Positions 1-8,513 of a DNA stretch of 44,890 nucleotides are shown in pieces. Below the pieces are notes generated by a model, which saw nothing but the letters and a program-made list of their open reading frames with translations, made no database searches and was not told where the DNA came from. Position 1 is the stretch's first letter, and the number at the start of each line of letters is the position of its first letter. Location of the stretch: assembly GCA_030064935.1 (NCBI GenBank), contig JASJEA010000004.1:1-44890 (forward strand). Direction: 5' to 3'. Made by a program: the position numbers and the translations under genes. Origin of the DNA: Crocosphaera sp. Its GTDB lineage: Bacteria; Cyanobacteriota; Cyanobacteriia; Cyanobacteriales; Microcystaceae.

Positions 1-76
1 GGCTGGAGTTGTTGGCATTATTGGTTTGCCAACTGGATCTATTACTGGAATTCTTATTGCTTTATTTTTCATATAA
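1..76 (+). CDS. C-terminal end of a membrane protein (partial)
   Basis: Frame 2 is open from the window edge and ends at TAA 74-76. The visible 24 residues are hydrophobic and glycine-rich (AGVVGIIGLPTGS, then ITGILIALFFI), which looks like a final transmembrane segment of a membrane protein. The start and most of the protein lie outside the window, so the family cannot be named. The gene converges on prmA. Confidence 0.45.
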   Translation, partial: AGVVGIIGLPTGSITGILIALFFI

Positions 77-437
77 TGCACCTTAAAAAGATGTATTTGT
101 AGATAAAATCTACGTCCCTTCGGGCAATTCGATGAGCGTATCTTCTGTTCACGATTAGACCAGACAGTGGGCTAAACTAGGGAAATATTTAGCCGTGTCA
201 CCTCACCAAATCTCTATGCCCTAACCAACTGTTACCTTGAGTACCGTGAACCTATTGCTAGGGATTCCTCAAGCCTCGATTTCAGCGATAGCGAATCGAG
301 GTAGTTGACTCATCGCTTTGATAGCTTTAGGCGGCATCGGTTTCTGGACTCGGAAAAAATAATTAAGTAAATATTAGGATAAAATTGAGCGTTTAGAATT
401 CTAAATTCTAAATTCTCCATTCCCCATTCCCCATTCT
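77..437. other. Convergent intergenic region with hairpins
   Basis: No gene is seen between the partial plus-strand gene and the end of prmA. It holds a short perfect hairpin at 99-113 (GTAGAT/ATCTAC), which may terminate the upstream gene, and a stronger 8-bp stem at 274-301 (CCTCGATT/AATCGAGG). The prmA-proximal end runs into a heptamer repeat array. No promoter is expected here because both flanking genes end into the region. Confidence 0.4.
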
Positions 438-447
438 TCATTCTGCT
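399..447. repeat. Heptamer tandem array overlapping the prmA stop
   Basis: Seven consecutive 7-bp units of the form TTCNNNA can be read: TTCTAAA twice, TTCTCCA, TTCCCCA twice, TTCTTCA, then TTCTGCT. The prmA stop codon (438-440 on the minus strand) lies inside the array, so the last codons of prmA are repeat sequence. Short tandem heptamers of this kind are common between cyanobacterial genes. Confidence 0.8.
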
Positions 448-1331
448 CGACGAATTTGAAAACAACACCATTGTTTCCGTTTCCAGAGTGCCGCCACCAC
501 CCAACCATGTTCTTCTAAAGTATCGGCGATCGCTTGAGATTGGTCTAATAAAATGCCACTTAAGATGCCCCAAGTTTTCGGCTTGGCTAACTGAGAAAAC
601 TCAGGAATTAAGTCAATAATCACCTCAGCTAAAATATTACAAACAATTCCATCAACTCCATCACTTACCACGTCTAATAATTCACTAATACTCCCTTGAT
701 TAATCACTAAATGATGGGGGTGAATTTTATTAAGATGACGATTTTCTCTTGCTGCTTTAACCGCTAAGGGATCAATATCCACTGCATAAGCTTTAGTCGC
801 CCCCAATAAAATCGCTCCAATGGAAAGAATACCTGAACCTGAACCAATATCAGCAATAACTAGATCCCCTGTAGACTTTGATAAACGCATCTCCAAAGAC
901 TCAAGACATAACTGTGTTGTGGGATGGGTACCTGTGCCAAAAGCTACCCCTGGATCAAGCTTTAAAATGAGTCTATCTGTATCTTGAGGAGGTGATAGCC
1001 AGGCGGGATAAATGAGAAAGCGATCGCCTACTTCTGTGGGTTTCCAGTATTGTTTCCAACTGCTGGACCAATCTTCTTCATCGATTAATTTCCAACGGGT
1101 TAGGGGTTGAGGTAAGGATAAGACTAAGGCATCTTGTTGTAACCATAGAGATAAAGCAGAAATATCTAAAGATTGATATTGAATTTGTGGGACATAAGCC
1201 CGAATAACATAAGATTTCCCCTTAACTTCCCGCGAGGTACCTGAACAGCCAAACTTATCTAACCGCCAAAAAATTGATTCTTCTAGATGAGGATGACACA
1301 AAATGGTGATTTCCCACCAACTGGTTGACAT
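438..1331 (-). CDS. prmA: Ribosomal protein L11 methyltransferase
   Basis: PrmA trimethylates lysines and the N-terminus of ribosomal protein L11 using S-adenosylmethionine in the cytoplasm. The 297-residue length fits the family. Residues 131-143 ([13 protein letters not shown]) are the PrmA signature that precedes the SAM-binding loop, and D161-IGSGSG is motif I of the Rossmann-fold methyltransferase, followed by VDIDPLAV near residue 184. The ATG start at 1331 gives a full N-terminal substrate-recognition domain. The C-terminus ends inside a heptamer repeat array, so the last few residues may differ between strains. serA lies upstream in the same direction across a 117-bp gap that contains a second heptamer array, so co-transcription is uncertain. 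Confidence 0.95.
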   Translation of the reverse strand: MSTSWWEITILCHPHLEESIFWRLDKFGCSGTSREVKGKSYVIRAYVPQIQYQSLDISALSLWLQQDALVLSLPQPLTRWKLIDEEDWSSSWKQYWKPTEVGDRFLIYPAWLSPPQDTDRLILKLDPGVAFGTGTHPTTQLCLESLEMRLSKSTGDLVIADIGSGSGILSIGAILLGATKAYAVDIDPLAVKAARENRHLNKIHPHHLVINQGSISELLDVVSDGVDGIVCNILAEVIIDLIPEFSQLAKPKTWGILSGILLDQSQAIADTLEEHGWVVAALWKRKQWCCFQIRRAE

Positions 1332-1345
1332 AAGACTTTTTTATG

Positions 1346-1376
1346 AATGGAGAATGGAGAATGGAGAATGGAGAAT
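1346..1376. repeat. Perfect 7-bp tandem repeat upstream of prmA
   Basis: Four perfect AATGGAG units are followed by AAT. The unit is the reverse complement type of the array at 399-447, so prmA is bracketed by inverted heptamer arrays. It starts 15 bp upstream of the prmA ATG and may lie in its leader. Confidence 0.85.
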
Positions 1377-1448
1377 CAAGAAGGTCGCATTTTCAACGCT
1401 AAATTCTTAATGTGCCTCCATTTCTCCTTTTATCTCTGACCAAAAAGA

Positions 1449-3026
1449 TTAAAGTTTAACGGTATAGGCATCGCGAATACCAGAGACTTTGGTAATTTCT
1501 GATAAGAGCCCTTCTGGTAAAGGATCATCTAAACTTAAGGCCATGACAGCGTCGCCTCGGACAATTTTGCGTCCCACCTGCATACTAGCAATGTTAACGT
1601 TAAAACTGCCCAACAGAGACCCAATTTTTCCAATAATCCCTGGCATATCACGGTGAACGGTAAATAACATATAGTTACTGGGAGGAACATTAATAGGGAA
1701 CCCATCCACATCGGTAATGCGAATTTCTCCATCACTTAATAAGGCCCCTGTTACCGAATGTTCTCCTAATGATCCTTGTGCGGCTAGGTGCAAGGAACCG
1801 GAATAGTCACGGATGGAAGCGTCACGGGTTTCAATGATACGTACTCCTCGTTCTTTGGCTTCGATGGCTGCATTGACGTAATTTACCCGTTCTCGTAGGG
1901 CTTGAGAGAGTAACCCTTTAATGGAAGCAACCACAATCGGCTGACTCTTGGTACTGGCAAGTTCTCCTTGTAGCCTAACCGTTAACCGTTCAATTCGGCC
2001 TCCTGCTAATTGTCCCACTAAATTGCCCAAGGTTTCTGCCAATTGTAGATAAGGGCGCATTTGTTCCATGACATCGGGGGTTAATCCTGGAATATTGACC
2101 GCAGAACGAGCGGGGAGCCCTAATAATACATCCCGTATTTGTTCAGCTACATCTACCGCAACATTAACCTGTGCCTCTGCTGTGGAAGCTCCTAAATGGG
2201 GGGTTAAAATAACGTTATCAAAATCTCTGAGTTTAGAATCTTTTAGGGGTTCTTCTTCAAATACATCTAAGGCAGCACCGGCTATTGTTCCAGAGGCGAT
2301 CGCTTCTGCTAGGGCATCTTCATCAATGGTTCCACCCCGCGCACAGTTGACGATACGGGTGGTGGGCCTCATTTTTGCTAATGCGTCTTTATTGATCAGG
2401 TGAGTTGTTTCAGGGGTTTTGGGAATGTGTAGGGTAATATAGTCGGACTCAGAAAAGAGGAGATCGAGATCCACTAGGGTACAACCCAACTGTTCAGCGC
2501 GTTCTTTGGAAATGAAAGGATCATAAGCTAATAATTTCATGCCCATTGATTTAGCTACATTAGCTACATGGGAGCCAATTTTTCCTAAACCCACAACCCC
2601 TAGGGTTTTTTTATAAACTTCTGCCCCAACAAAGCGTTTCCGTTCCCATTTTTCATTTTTCACGGACTGGTTGGCTTCGGGAATATGACGAGATAGGGAT
2701 AACATCATGGCTAGGGCGTGTTCTGCTGCTGCGATGGTGTTTCCTTCTGGGGAGTTAACTACCACTATACCCTGACGAGTGGCTGCAGGAACATCAATAT
2801 TATCAACACCAACCCCTGCTCGGCCAATGATTTTCAGTTGAGTTGCGGCCTCAATGATTTCTTTGGTGACACGGGTTCCTGAACGCAGCATCATGGCATC
2901 GTATTCGGGGATAATTTTTACTAATTCTTCTGGGGGAAGTCCCGTTTTAACATCCACCTGCGCCACTTGTGAGAGGATATCAATACCAACTTGGTCAATG
3001 GGATCTGATACAAGAACTTTTGCCAT
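1449..3026 (-). CDS. serA: D-3-phosphoglycerate dehydrogenase
   Basis: SerA oxidises 3-phosphoglycerate to 3-phosphohydroxypyruvate with NAD, the first step of the phosphorylated serine pathway. The protein has 525 residues, the long form. An N-terminal substrate domain and NAD-binding domain (GLGKIG at 146-151) carry the catalytic arginine at R230 (NCARGG), the acidic residue in DVFEEEP at about 257-259 and the histidine H277 (TPHLGAST). An intervening domain follows at about 310-445, and a C-terminal ACT domain (about 450-525, beginning near NYMLFTVHRDMPGIIGK) is the usual site of serine feedback. The ATG start at 3026 is preceded by a 186-bp gap to the sulfotransferase, enough for its own promoter. 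Confidence 0.96.
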   Translation of the reverse strand: MAKVLVSDPIDQVGIDILSQVAQVDVKTGLPPEELVKIIPEYDAMMLRSGTRVTKEIIEAATQLKIIGRAGVGVDNIDVPAATRQGIVVVNSPEGNTIAAAEHALAMMLSLSRHIPEANQSVKNEKWERKRFVGAEVYKKTLGVVGLGKIGSHVANVAKSMGMKLLAYDPFISKERAEQLGCTLVDLDLLFSESDYITLHIPKTPETTHLINKDALAKMRPTTRIVNCARGGTIDEDALAEAIASGTIAGAALDVFEEEPLKDSKLRDFDNVILTPHLGASTAEAQVNVAVDVAEQIRDVLLGLPARSAVNIPGLTPDVMEQMRPYLQLAETLGNLVGQLAGGRIERLTVRLQGELASTKSQPIVVASIKGLLSQALRERVNYVNAAIEAKERGVRIIETRDASIRDYSGSLHLAAQGSLGEHSVTGALLSDGEIRITDVDGFPINVPPSNYMLFTVHRDMPGIIGKIGSLLGSFNVNIASMQVGRKIVRGDAVMALSLDDPLPEGLLSEITKVSGIRDAYTVKL

Positions 3027-3160
3027 AGTGATTCGTCTTAGTAGGGGTGATCGCTCTATACTTTGATCGGATGGTTGCAGTAGCTTATTGTAGCGGTCAA
3101 TCTACCCTTCAACCTTAAATCGTTAAGAAGTTTTCCAGTTTGCTCTTTAGCTAGAACCTA

Positions 3161-3188
3161 AAATCCCTGCGGTTTTAATCTAGGGATT
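3161..3188 (-). terminator. Possible terminator after the sulfotransferase gene
   Basis: AATCCCT at 3162-3168 pairs with AGGGATT at 3182-3188. It lies 25 bp beyond the end of the sulfotransferase gene on the minus strand, but the T tract after the stem is short, so this is a weak call. Confidence 0.3.
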
Positions 3189-3212
3189 CTCAAAAGACTG
3201 GAACACTTTACT

Positions 3213-4148
3213 TCATCCTACTTTCCCTTCTTTAAGATCAATAAGGGTGTTAACCCATCTTTGTGGATAAACTGGATAGTCTTTTGCAACTTCCTCAATA
3301 CAATTACTGTAAAGTTGGATAAGATAATTTGAGTAATCATTGGGAATATTTATTTCCAGACCTCTGTTGACTTTCTTAGATAATTTTTCAGAACTATAAT
3401 TAGGTATTTTGTTAATATCTACCTCGATAAAATTACAGATATCGGACAAAAAAGTTAAAGGATCTTCTGCCATTTTATCATAGAAGTTAACATGGATGTT
3501 TTCTGGAGGAAAGTAATTCTTCCACAAATTTATAAGATTTCTATAACTAGGTAGCAATTTAAATTCTTCATCAAAGTGATAATAAAACTCTTCTTGATTG
3601 ACTTCTTCAATTTTTCTTTTTCTATGTACGCAAAGATTCATTTTTGCCTTAGACCATGACCTATCAATAGGATTTCTGAGGATAATGATAATTTTTAAAT
3701 TTGGAAAACTTCTACTAATTTCGTAGATTTCAGTTTCTGGAAGTCGATAATACAAAGGAGTAATATCGCCGGAAACTAAATTTCCTTCTACTTTAAATAA
3801 GGAGGAATACCAATTTTCTGTGCGAGGAAGAAATAAATATTTAAAATCCCAAATCAATCTTTTTAAAATATCCTTTTTTAGCAGAATTATTTGTTTGGTT
3901 TGATTAAAGTAAAATCTACGTCGATTTTGGAGGTATTTTTGACATGAAACGTTGTGCCAATGAGAATCAGTGAATCTTTTAACTAAGTTTTGCTCAGGAA
4001 GAAAAACTTTTTCCCAAAAATAACGTATTTCTTTAACAGGTGGTAAAAAAACTTGTGGATGTTTTTTTAATTTAGTATAGAGCCAGCTAGTTCCTGTTTT
4101 CTCTGGGCCAATACATATAAAGTTTGGATGTTTGTTTTTTAAACTCAC
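3213..4148 (-). CDS. PAPS-dependent sulfotransferase family protein
   Basis: The 311-residue protein belongs to the sulfotransferase superfamily, which moves sulfate from PAPS to an acceptor such as a sugar or lipid. The 5'-phosphosulfate loop is seen near the N-terminus (IGPEKTGTSWLYTKLKKHPQ), followed by VKEIRYFW, which resembles the heparan-type family. The 3'-phosphate motif appears as IIIILRNPIDRSWSKAKMN at about 150-168, with the expected Arg and Ser. The start is GTG at 4148 with no obvious ribosome site; it gives a compact N-terminus directly before the PAPS loop. Base composition is lower in GC than the neighbouring serA, which together with the isolated position suggests an accessory gene. 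The acceptor cannot be predicted; modification of a surface glycan is an inference. Confidence 0.85.
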   Translation of the reverse strand: MSLKNKHPNFICIGPEKTGTSWLYTKLKKHPQVFLPPVKEIRYFWEKVFLPEQNLVKRFTDSHWHNVSCQKYLQNRRRFYFNQTKQIILLKKDILKRLIWDFKYLFLPRTENWYSSLFKVEGNLVSGDITPLYYRLPETEIYEISRSFPNLKIIIILRNPIDRSWSKAKMNLCVHRKRKIEEVNQEEFYYHFDEEFKLLPSYRNLINLWKNYFPPENIHVNFYDKMAEDPLTFLSDICNFIEVDINKIPNYSSEKLSKKVNRGLEINIPNDYSNYLIQLYSNCIEEVAKDYPVYPQRWVNTLIDLKEGKVG

Positions 4149-4574
4149 TTTTATTTATAGCTAATTAATAAAGTATAAATAAAGTTATACCACAATATAT
4201 CTTAATTGTCCTAGAGACTCCTTAATGGAACTTTAGCTAGAATCTGAACTCAATCTTCCGCTAATATAGATAATATAGACAGGACGAGTTTTTTGGGTTG
4301 ATAACGATCGCCAACTTACTATGAGAGAAACGATTTCGACGGCCATGCCTTCTGGTTTCGGGAGATGGTGTAAACGTTTTGACGATTTCTCAAAGAAATT
4401 GGCTAGAAGTATTCTATCGAGAAGCTTGCATGGTGCTTAAGATTAAAAGAATATCAAGTTAGGCATAAAAGAAGTTTACTAAGACATTTTATCTTAGTAT
4501 TGTGTGCTTATACTTTTCTTATTTGTCACAAGTTAACTGGGGGATTAAGAGAACGATGGGGAAACAAACCTCAA
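4149..4574. other. Intergenic region between sulfotransferase and recQ genes
   Basis: This 426-bp gap is AT-rich and holds one candidate small gene (listed separately at 4321-4440). No repeat, tRNA or strong terminator was seen. The AT-rich stretch at 4149-4200 is the likely promoter area of the sulfotransferase, but no clear -35/-10 pair stands out. Confidence 0.4.
4321..4440 (+). CDS. Candidate 39-residue basic small protein
   Basis: An ATG-TAA frame of 39 codons lies in an otherwise empty gap, opposite in strand to both neighbours. The peptide begins MRETISTAMPSGFGRW and ends LSRSLHGA; it has about ten Arg/Lys residues, one Cys and one Trp, and residues 18-36 could form a basic amphipathic helix. 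GC content is visibly higher than in the surrounding gap, which favours coding. No Shine-Dalgarno site is seen, and AT-rich sequence around 4260-4285 could hold a promoter. I do not recognise a family; it may be spurious or a remnant. Confidence 0.3.
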   Translation: MRETISTAMPSGFGRWCKRFDDFSKKLARSILSRSLHGA

Positions 4575-6038
4575 CTATTTTCTTAAACAATTATCACAAT
4601 GTCCACATTTAAAGTTTTTTGCTTCTTCCGTGAAACCAAAGGCATTTAGGATATATTGCCAACGACAATCACGAGTCATCAAATACCGCTTCATTTGTTG
4701 TGTCTGTTGTTGTGATATCTTTGTGATTTTATGCAAATTTAGAGATGAGTGATTAGAGTTGAGTTGATAATTAAAAGGATCAATCCATTCCAATCTTCCC
4801 CAACGATGTAATAAGGATAAAACTATTTCTATTTTGGGGATTTCTTGTTTAAGGTTATCTATATTTCCCTGTTTGGGAATCTGTTGATAATAATGTTTTG
4901 CTTGTTGGTAATTTTTCTGTAATTTTTGTAAAAAATAAGCATTTCTGTTTTGATCACTTGCATCAAGCCATCCTGTGGGTTCACTCATTAAAGTTAAGGT
5001 ATTACTCTTCTTTCCATCTCTTCCTCCTCTGCCAATTTCTTGTAAGTATTCTGATAATAATAATGGTGCCTGATAATGAACAATCCAATGAACATTGGCT
5101 TTATTAATTCCTAAGCCAAAAGCTGAAGTACAAACCACAAATTGTAATTGTTCTCTTAACCATTTATTTTCAATATCTCGTCTTTCTTTTGAACTTAAAC
5201 CAGCATGATAAGCTTCTACTTGATAATTTAATTCTTTTAGCCACTGATTAATTTTTTCACTATCTTTACGAGAACGAATATAAATTAAACCTGTTGCTTT
5301 TTGTTGTTGTTTGATAAAGTTTAATAGTTGATGATTACGACAACGTGGAGTCCAAGCAATCTTAATATTTACATTAAGATTATTTAGGTAGGGACTAAGG
5401 GCAAAGATTTGAGGATTTTCTAGCTTTAAACTTTTTTGGATAATGGCTTGTGATTTAAGATTTGCTGTTGCTGTAAAGGCTGCGATCGCTATTTTATCGG
5501 TAGTGGGTTTATTCTTTAATAATGCTCCTCTAACTGCCCCTAAACGACTATAAGTAGGACGAAAGGTTTCTCCCCATTGGACTAAACAATGTGCCTCATC
5601 TAAAATAAGTCCATTAATTTCAATATGAGGTTGAATTAATAAGTTCCATACTGGAGGACTTAATAAGGTTTCAGGGGAAAGATATAGTAATCTAAGTTGT
5701 TGTTGATTAATTCTATTTAATGTCTTTTTACGTTTTTTTCTGGGTATTTCATTGTGTAATAACTCTACAGGTAATTGTTTACTTTTTAACTCATTAACCT
5801 GATTTTCCATCAATGCTACTAAAGGAGAAATAATAAGAGTTAAACCTTTTTTTAGTAAAGCAGGCAGTTGAAAGCAGACCGATTTTCCTCCTCCTGTTGG
5901 CATTATAACTAGAGCGTCTTCTCCTTTTAATAAACAACTAACAATCTCTTTTTGAGGGTGTCTAAATTCGTCATAACCCCATATTTTTTTAAACGTATGG
6001 TAGATATCTAGATACAGATTTTGCTCAAAACTCATCAT
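4575..6038 (-). CDS. recQ: RecQ-family ATP-dependent DNA helicase, short form
   Basis: This is a superfamily 2 DNA helicase of RecQ type, acting in recombination and repair. The Walker A loop is at residues 47-53 (PTGGGKS), the DEAH box at 147-150, and helicase motifs near 255 (GLIYIRSRKDS) and QEIGRGGRDG follow. The zinc-binding region closes the protein: a Cys in RDCRWQY, then CGHCDNC within five residues of the end. At 487 residues it lacks the HRDC domain and most of the winged-helix RQC domain of full-length RecQ. This short architecture recurs in bacteria, so it is probably natural rather than truncated. The start is ambiguous between two adjacent ATG codons at 6038 and 6035. Confidence 0.9.
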   Translation of the reverse strand: MMSFEQNLYLDIYHTFKKIWGYDEFRHPQKEIVSCLLKGEDALVIMPTGGGKSVCFQLPALLKKGLTLIISPLVALMENQVNELKSKQLPVELLHNEIPRKKRKKTLNRINQQQLRLLYLSPETLLSPPVWNLLIQPHIEINGLILDEAHCLVQWGETFRPTYSRLGAVRGALLKNKPTTDKIAIAAFTATANLKSQAIIQKSLKLENPQIFALSPYLNNLNVNIKIAWTPRCRNHQLLNFIKQQQKATGLIYIRSRKDSEKINQWLKELNYQVEAYHAGLSSKERRDIENKWLREQLQFVVCTSAFGLGINKANVHWIVHYQAPLLLSEYLQEIGRGGRDGKKSNTLTLMSEPTGWLDASDQNRNAYFLQKLQKNYQQAKHYYQQIPKQGNIDNLKQEIPKIEIVLSLLHRWGRLEWIDPFNYQLNSNHSSLNLHKITKISQQQTQQMKRYLMTRDCRWQYILNAFGFTEEAKNFKCGHCDNCLRK

Positions 6039-6208
6039 TCTTAATGATAATGAAATGCAGTTATCTTAAACATTTAGCTTCACAATTGGCTTCACAAACC
6101 AAATAGATCAATCTTAATGGATTCTTTCTCCATATATAACTTGGGTTATTGGACTAAGTCTTAAAAAGTTACAAATGTTTTCATTAATTTTTTTTGCCAT
6201 TCAAATTG

Positions 6209-6238
6209 TTGTAAATTTTATGTTCTAGGTGTTATAAT
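6209..6238 (+). promoter_or_regulatory. Sigma70-type promoter for the PCP_red gene
   Basis: TTGTAA at 6209-6214 is followed after 18 bp by a perfect TATAAT at 6233-6238. The predicted start near 6245 leaves about 40 nt of leader before the ATG at 6287. Position and orientation fit only the downstream small gene. Confidence 0.6.
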
Positions 6239-6286
6239 ATATAAAGATAAAAAACAATCAACTAATATTTACAAATTGATAAAAAG

Positions 6287-6472
6287 ATGGAACAATTTAA
6301 TATGGGTGATGGTCCCCGTTGGACTGAAGAAGCGCAAAGAAAACTCAAAAATATTCCCTTTTTTGTAAGAACCCAAGCAAGACAAAGGATTGAAGAATTA
6401 GCAAGAGCGGCAGACTCGGAAGAGGTAACAGTAGAAATGGTGGAGCAAGCTCGTTTAGAATTTGGTCAATAA
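6287..6472 (+). CDS. Small stand-alone PCP_red domain protein
   Basis: The 61-residue protein matches the PCP_red domain, the short helical C-terminal domain of ChlB in dark-operative protochlorophyllide reductase. The match is by pattern: [17 protein letters not shown], then [20 protein letters not shown] and a terminal VEQARLEFG. In ChlB this domain lies near the protochlorophyllide site, so a role in binding tetrapyrrole or a chlorophyll-synthesis protein is possible; this is inference from the family. No chlL, chlN or chlB gene is nearby. It has its own promoter and stands alone between recQ and a glucosidase gene. Acidic and basic residues alternate, and there is no signal peptide or Cys. 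Confidence 0.8.
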   Translation: MEQFNMGDGPRWTEEAQRKLKNIPFFVRTQARQRIEELARAADSEEVTVEMVEQARLEFGQ

Positions 6473-6558
6473 TTAGGATAATATAGCTTTCAAGAAATCT
6501 CTACAGATTCAGAGAAAACACCAAAAAATCAATAATTACCAACTATAACTCCTGCAAA

Positions 6559-6587
6559 TTGGCACTGGTCAAGAATTGTGTTATGAT
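6559..6587 (+). promoter_or_regulatory. Sigma70-type promoter for the GH13 gene
   Basis: TTGGCA at 6559-6564 and TATGAT at 6582-6587 are separated by exactly 17 bp, and the -10 box is preceded by TGT (extended -10). The start would fall near 6594, giving a leader of about 27 nt before the ATG at 6621. Confidence 0.65.
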
Positions 6588-6620
6588 GGTCAATTATTTT
6601 CGTTTCAGTAACTTAATATT

Positions 6621-8273
6621 ATGAATACTTGGTGGGAAGAAGGGATTTTTTATCATGTTTATCTTAGAAGTTTTCAAGATTCTGATGGAGATGGAATAGG
6701 GGATTTTCAGGGACTTATTAACCGTTTAGATTATATTGCAAATTTGGGAGTAGATGCTATCTGGGTTAGTCCGTTTTATGAATCTCCCCATGTTGATTTT
6801 GGCTATGATGTCTCCGATCATAAAGCTGTTGATCCCCGTTATGGAACTATAGAAGACTTTGATCTCTTAATAAAAGAAGCCAAGAAGCGAGGGTTAAAAA
6901 TTGTTGTCGATATTATTTTAAATCATACCTCAGACCAACATCCTTTCTTTCAGGAATCAAAACAATCTAGGGATTCTGAAAAACGACATTGGTATATTTG
7001 GTGTGATCCCAGCCCCGATGGAGGTCCCCCCAATAACTGGCAGGGATTTGAGCCTTCAACCTGGGAGTTTGACGAAAAAACGCAACAATATTATTACCAT
7101 TATTTTTATACAGAGCAACCAGATTTAAACTGGAGAAATAGAGATGTATATAATGAAATGTTTAGTATTTGTGACTTTTGGATTGATAGAGGAGCAGCAG
7201 GATTAAGATTAGATGCTATTAATTATTTAGTAGAAGATCCTGAACTAAAAGATAATCCTGTTGTCGATACAATCCCTGAGTATCTACGCAATATCTTTAA
7301 ATTTAATCAAGATCCAATTCATACCGTTAACCATCCAGATAACCATCAAATACTGCAAGATTTACGTCAACATCTGCGCAGTAATCACCCAGAAGATCCG
7401 CTATTAATTGGTGAAATATGGGTTCCTAATACACAAGAAATTCTGAAGTATTATGGCAGCGAAGATAATGAATTACAACTCCCCTTTAATTTCCTTTTGA
7501 GTACGGTTCCTGAATTCAATGCTATTACCTTCAGGGAAATGTTGCAAGACTTTGAAAAAAACCTAGGAGAAGTTCCTACAACTGTTGTTTTGAGTAATCA
7601 TGATTTTCCAAGAGCTACAGTACGTTATAGTCAGGAAAAAGATTCGGATCAAGTTGCTAAATTATTGGCAACTTTTTTGTTAACATTAAGAGGTATTCCT
7701 TTCATTTATTATGGTGAAGAGTTAGGTGTTAGGGATAACCCTCCAGATACCATTGAGGAAGTTCAAGATCCCAGAGGAACAATTGGTTGGCCAGACTATA
7801 AAGGCCGAGATGGTTGTCGTACTCCTATGCCTTGGACAGAAGGATTTCAAGGGGATTTTACCACAGGAAAACCCTGGTATAAATTACCCTTAGATTATCA
7901 ACAAAGAAATGTAGCAACTCAAGAAAAAGATCCATTATCCATCCTCAGCCATTATAAGCAGGTTATTGGAATTAGACGGAAGATATCGGCGTTGCATAAA
8001 GGCAAATTAATGGTTGTAGGAAATGATCCCTATATCCTGGCCTATTTACGAACAGATGAGGAAACAGATATCTTAGTTTTGTTAAATATGTCAAGCGATC
8101 GCCGTATTTTCGACTTAACAGATTTTCCGAACTTACTAACACATTCTTGGTCGACTCTCTTATCAACTCATAGCTATTCAGTAGGGCAAGAATTGACTGA
8201 GAAAGTTATGTTAGAACCTTTTGAAGCTTTGATAGCACAAAGTTCGAGAATCGTCGATTTTAATAATGTATGA
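6621..8273 (+). CDS. GH13 alpha-glucosidase / oligo-1,6-glucosidase-like enzyme
   Basis: This 550-residue protein is a cytoplasmic glycoside hydrolase of family 13, acting on short alpha-glucosides. The conserved regions are all present: DFGYDVSDHKAVDP, VVDIILNHTSDQHPFF, the nucleophile D198 (GLRLDAINYL), the acid/base E265 (LIGEIW) and D328 (SNHDFPR). QPDLNWRN at about 170 is typical of the oligo-1,6-glucosidase/alpha-glucosidase branch, and the active-site barrel is followed by a C-terminal beta domain from about residue 460. There is no signal peptide. Related GH13 enzymes include trehalose synthases and isomaltulose synthases, so substrate and linkage are not settled. It has its own promoter; the next gene is 240 bp away. 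A role in glycogen-derived oligosaccharide or compatible-solute turnover is plausible. Confidence 0.88.
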   Translation: MNTWWEEGIFYHVYLRSFQDSDGDGIGDFQGLINRLDYIANLGVDAIWVSPFYESPHVDFGYDVSDHKAVDPRYGTIEDFDLLIKEAKKRGLKIVVDIILNHTSDQHPFFQESKQSRDSEKRHWYIWCDPSPDGGPPNNWQGFEPSTWEFDEKTQQYYYHYFYTEQPDLNWRNRDVYNEMFSICDFWIDRGAAGLRLDAINYLVEDPELKDNPVVDTIPEYLRNIFKFNQDPIHTVNHPDNHQILQDLRQHLRSNHPEDPLLIGEIWVPNTQEILKYYGSEDNELQLPFNFLLSTVPEFNAITFREMLQDFEKNLGEVPTTVVLSNHDFPRATVRYSQEKDSDQVAKLLATFLLTLRGIPFIYYGEELGVRDNPPDTIEEVQDPRGTIGWPDYKGRDGCRTPMPWTEGFQGDFTTGKPWYKLPLDYQQRNVATQEKDPLSILSHYKQVIGIRRKISALHKGKLMVVGNDPYILAYLRTDEETDILVLLNMSSDRRIFDLTDFPNLLTHSWSTLLSTHSYSVGQELTEKVMLEPFEALIAQSSRIVDFNNV

Positions 8274-8285
8274 TAACTTAAATAA

Positions 8286-8370
8286 CCGAAAAAAAGGGTG
8301 ACAAGCCTCCTCTTTCAAGGGGATGAAAAAAAAATTTCCTTGTTTCAAGCCTCCACCTCAAGTTGGAGGT
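8286..8370 (-). repeat. Dispersed GGAGGCTTG-type repeat, copy A
   Basis: Reading on the minus strand, this stretch gives two modules: one with GGAGGCTTGAAACAAGGAAA and one with CCCCTTGAAAGAGGAGGCTTG followed by a C/T tract. The same two modules recur in the plus orientation at 10158-10288, and single modules recur near 19817 and 37584. It also contains a small stem ACCTC/GAGGT near 8355-8370. Confidence 0.7.
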
Positions 8371-8372
8371 AA

Positions 8373-8407
8373 TTCTACATTCGCGCATTCTACATTCTAC
8401 ATTCTGA
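8373..8407. repeat. Heptamer tandem array
   Basis: TTCTACA at 8373, an 8-bp variant TTCGCGCA, then TTCTACA twice and TTCTGA. It belongs to the same TTCNNNA class as the arrays flanking prmA. Confidence 0.65.
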
Positions 8408-8513
8408 TTGACCTTAGCTGCTGGTCTAAATCTTAATACAATTTTTACGGATAAGACCTAATTACCCTTAGATAGAATAAGGAAAATCAAGAAAATAAGT
8501 TAAACATATCTCA

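Noticed and set aside
399-447. Possible CRISPR-like array
   Set aside because: The units are contiguous 7-mers without spacers; this is a simple tandem repeat.
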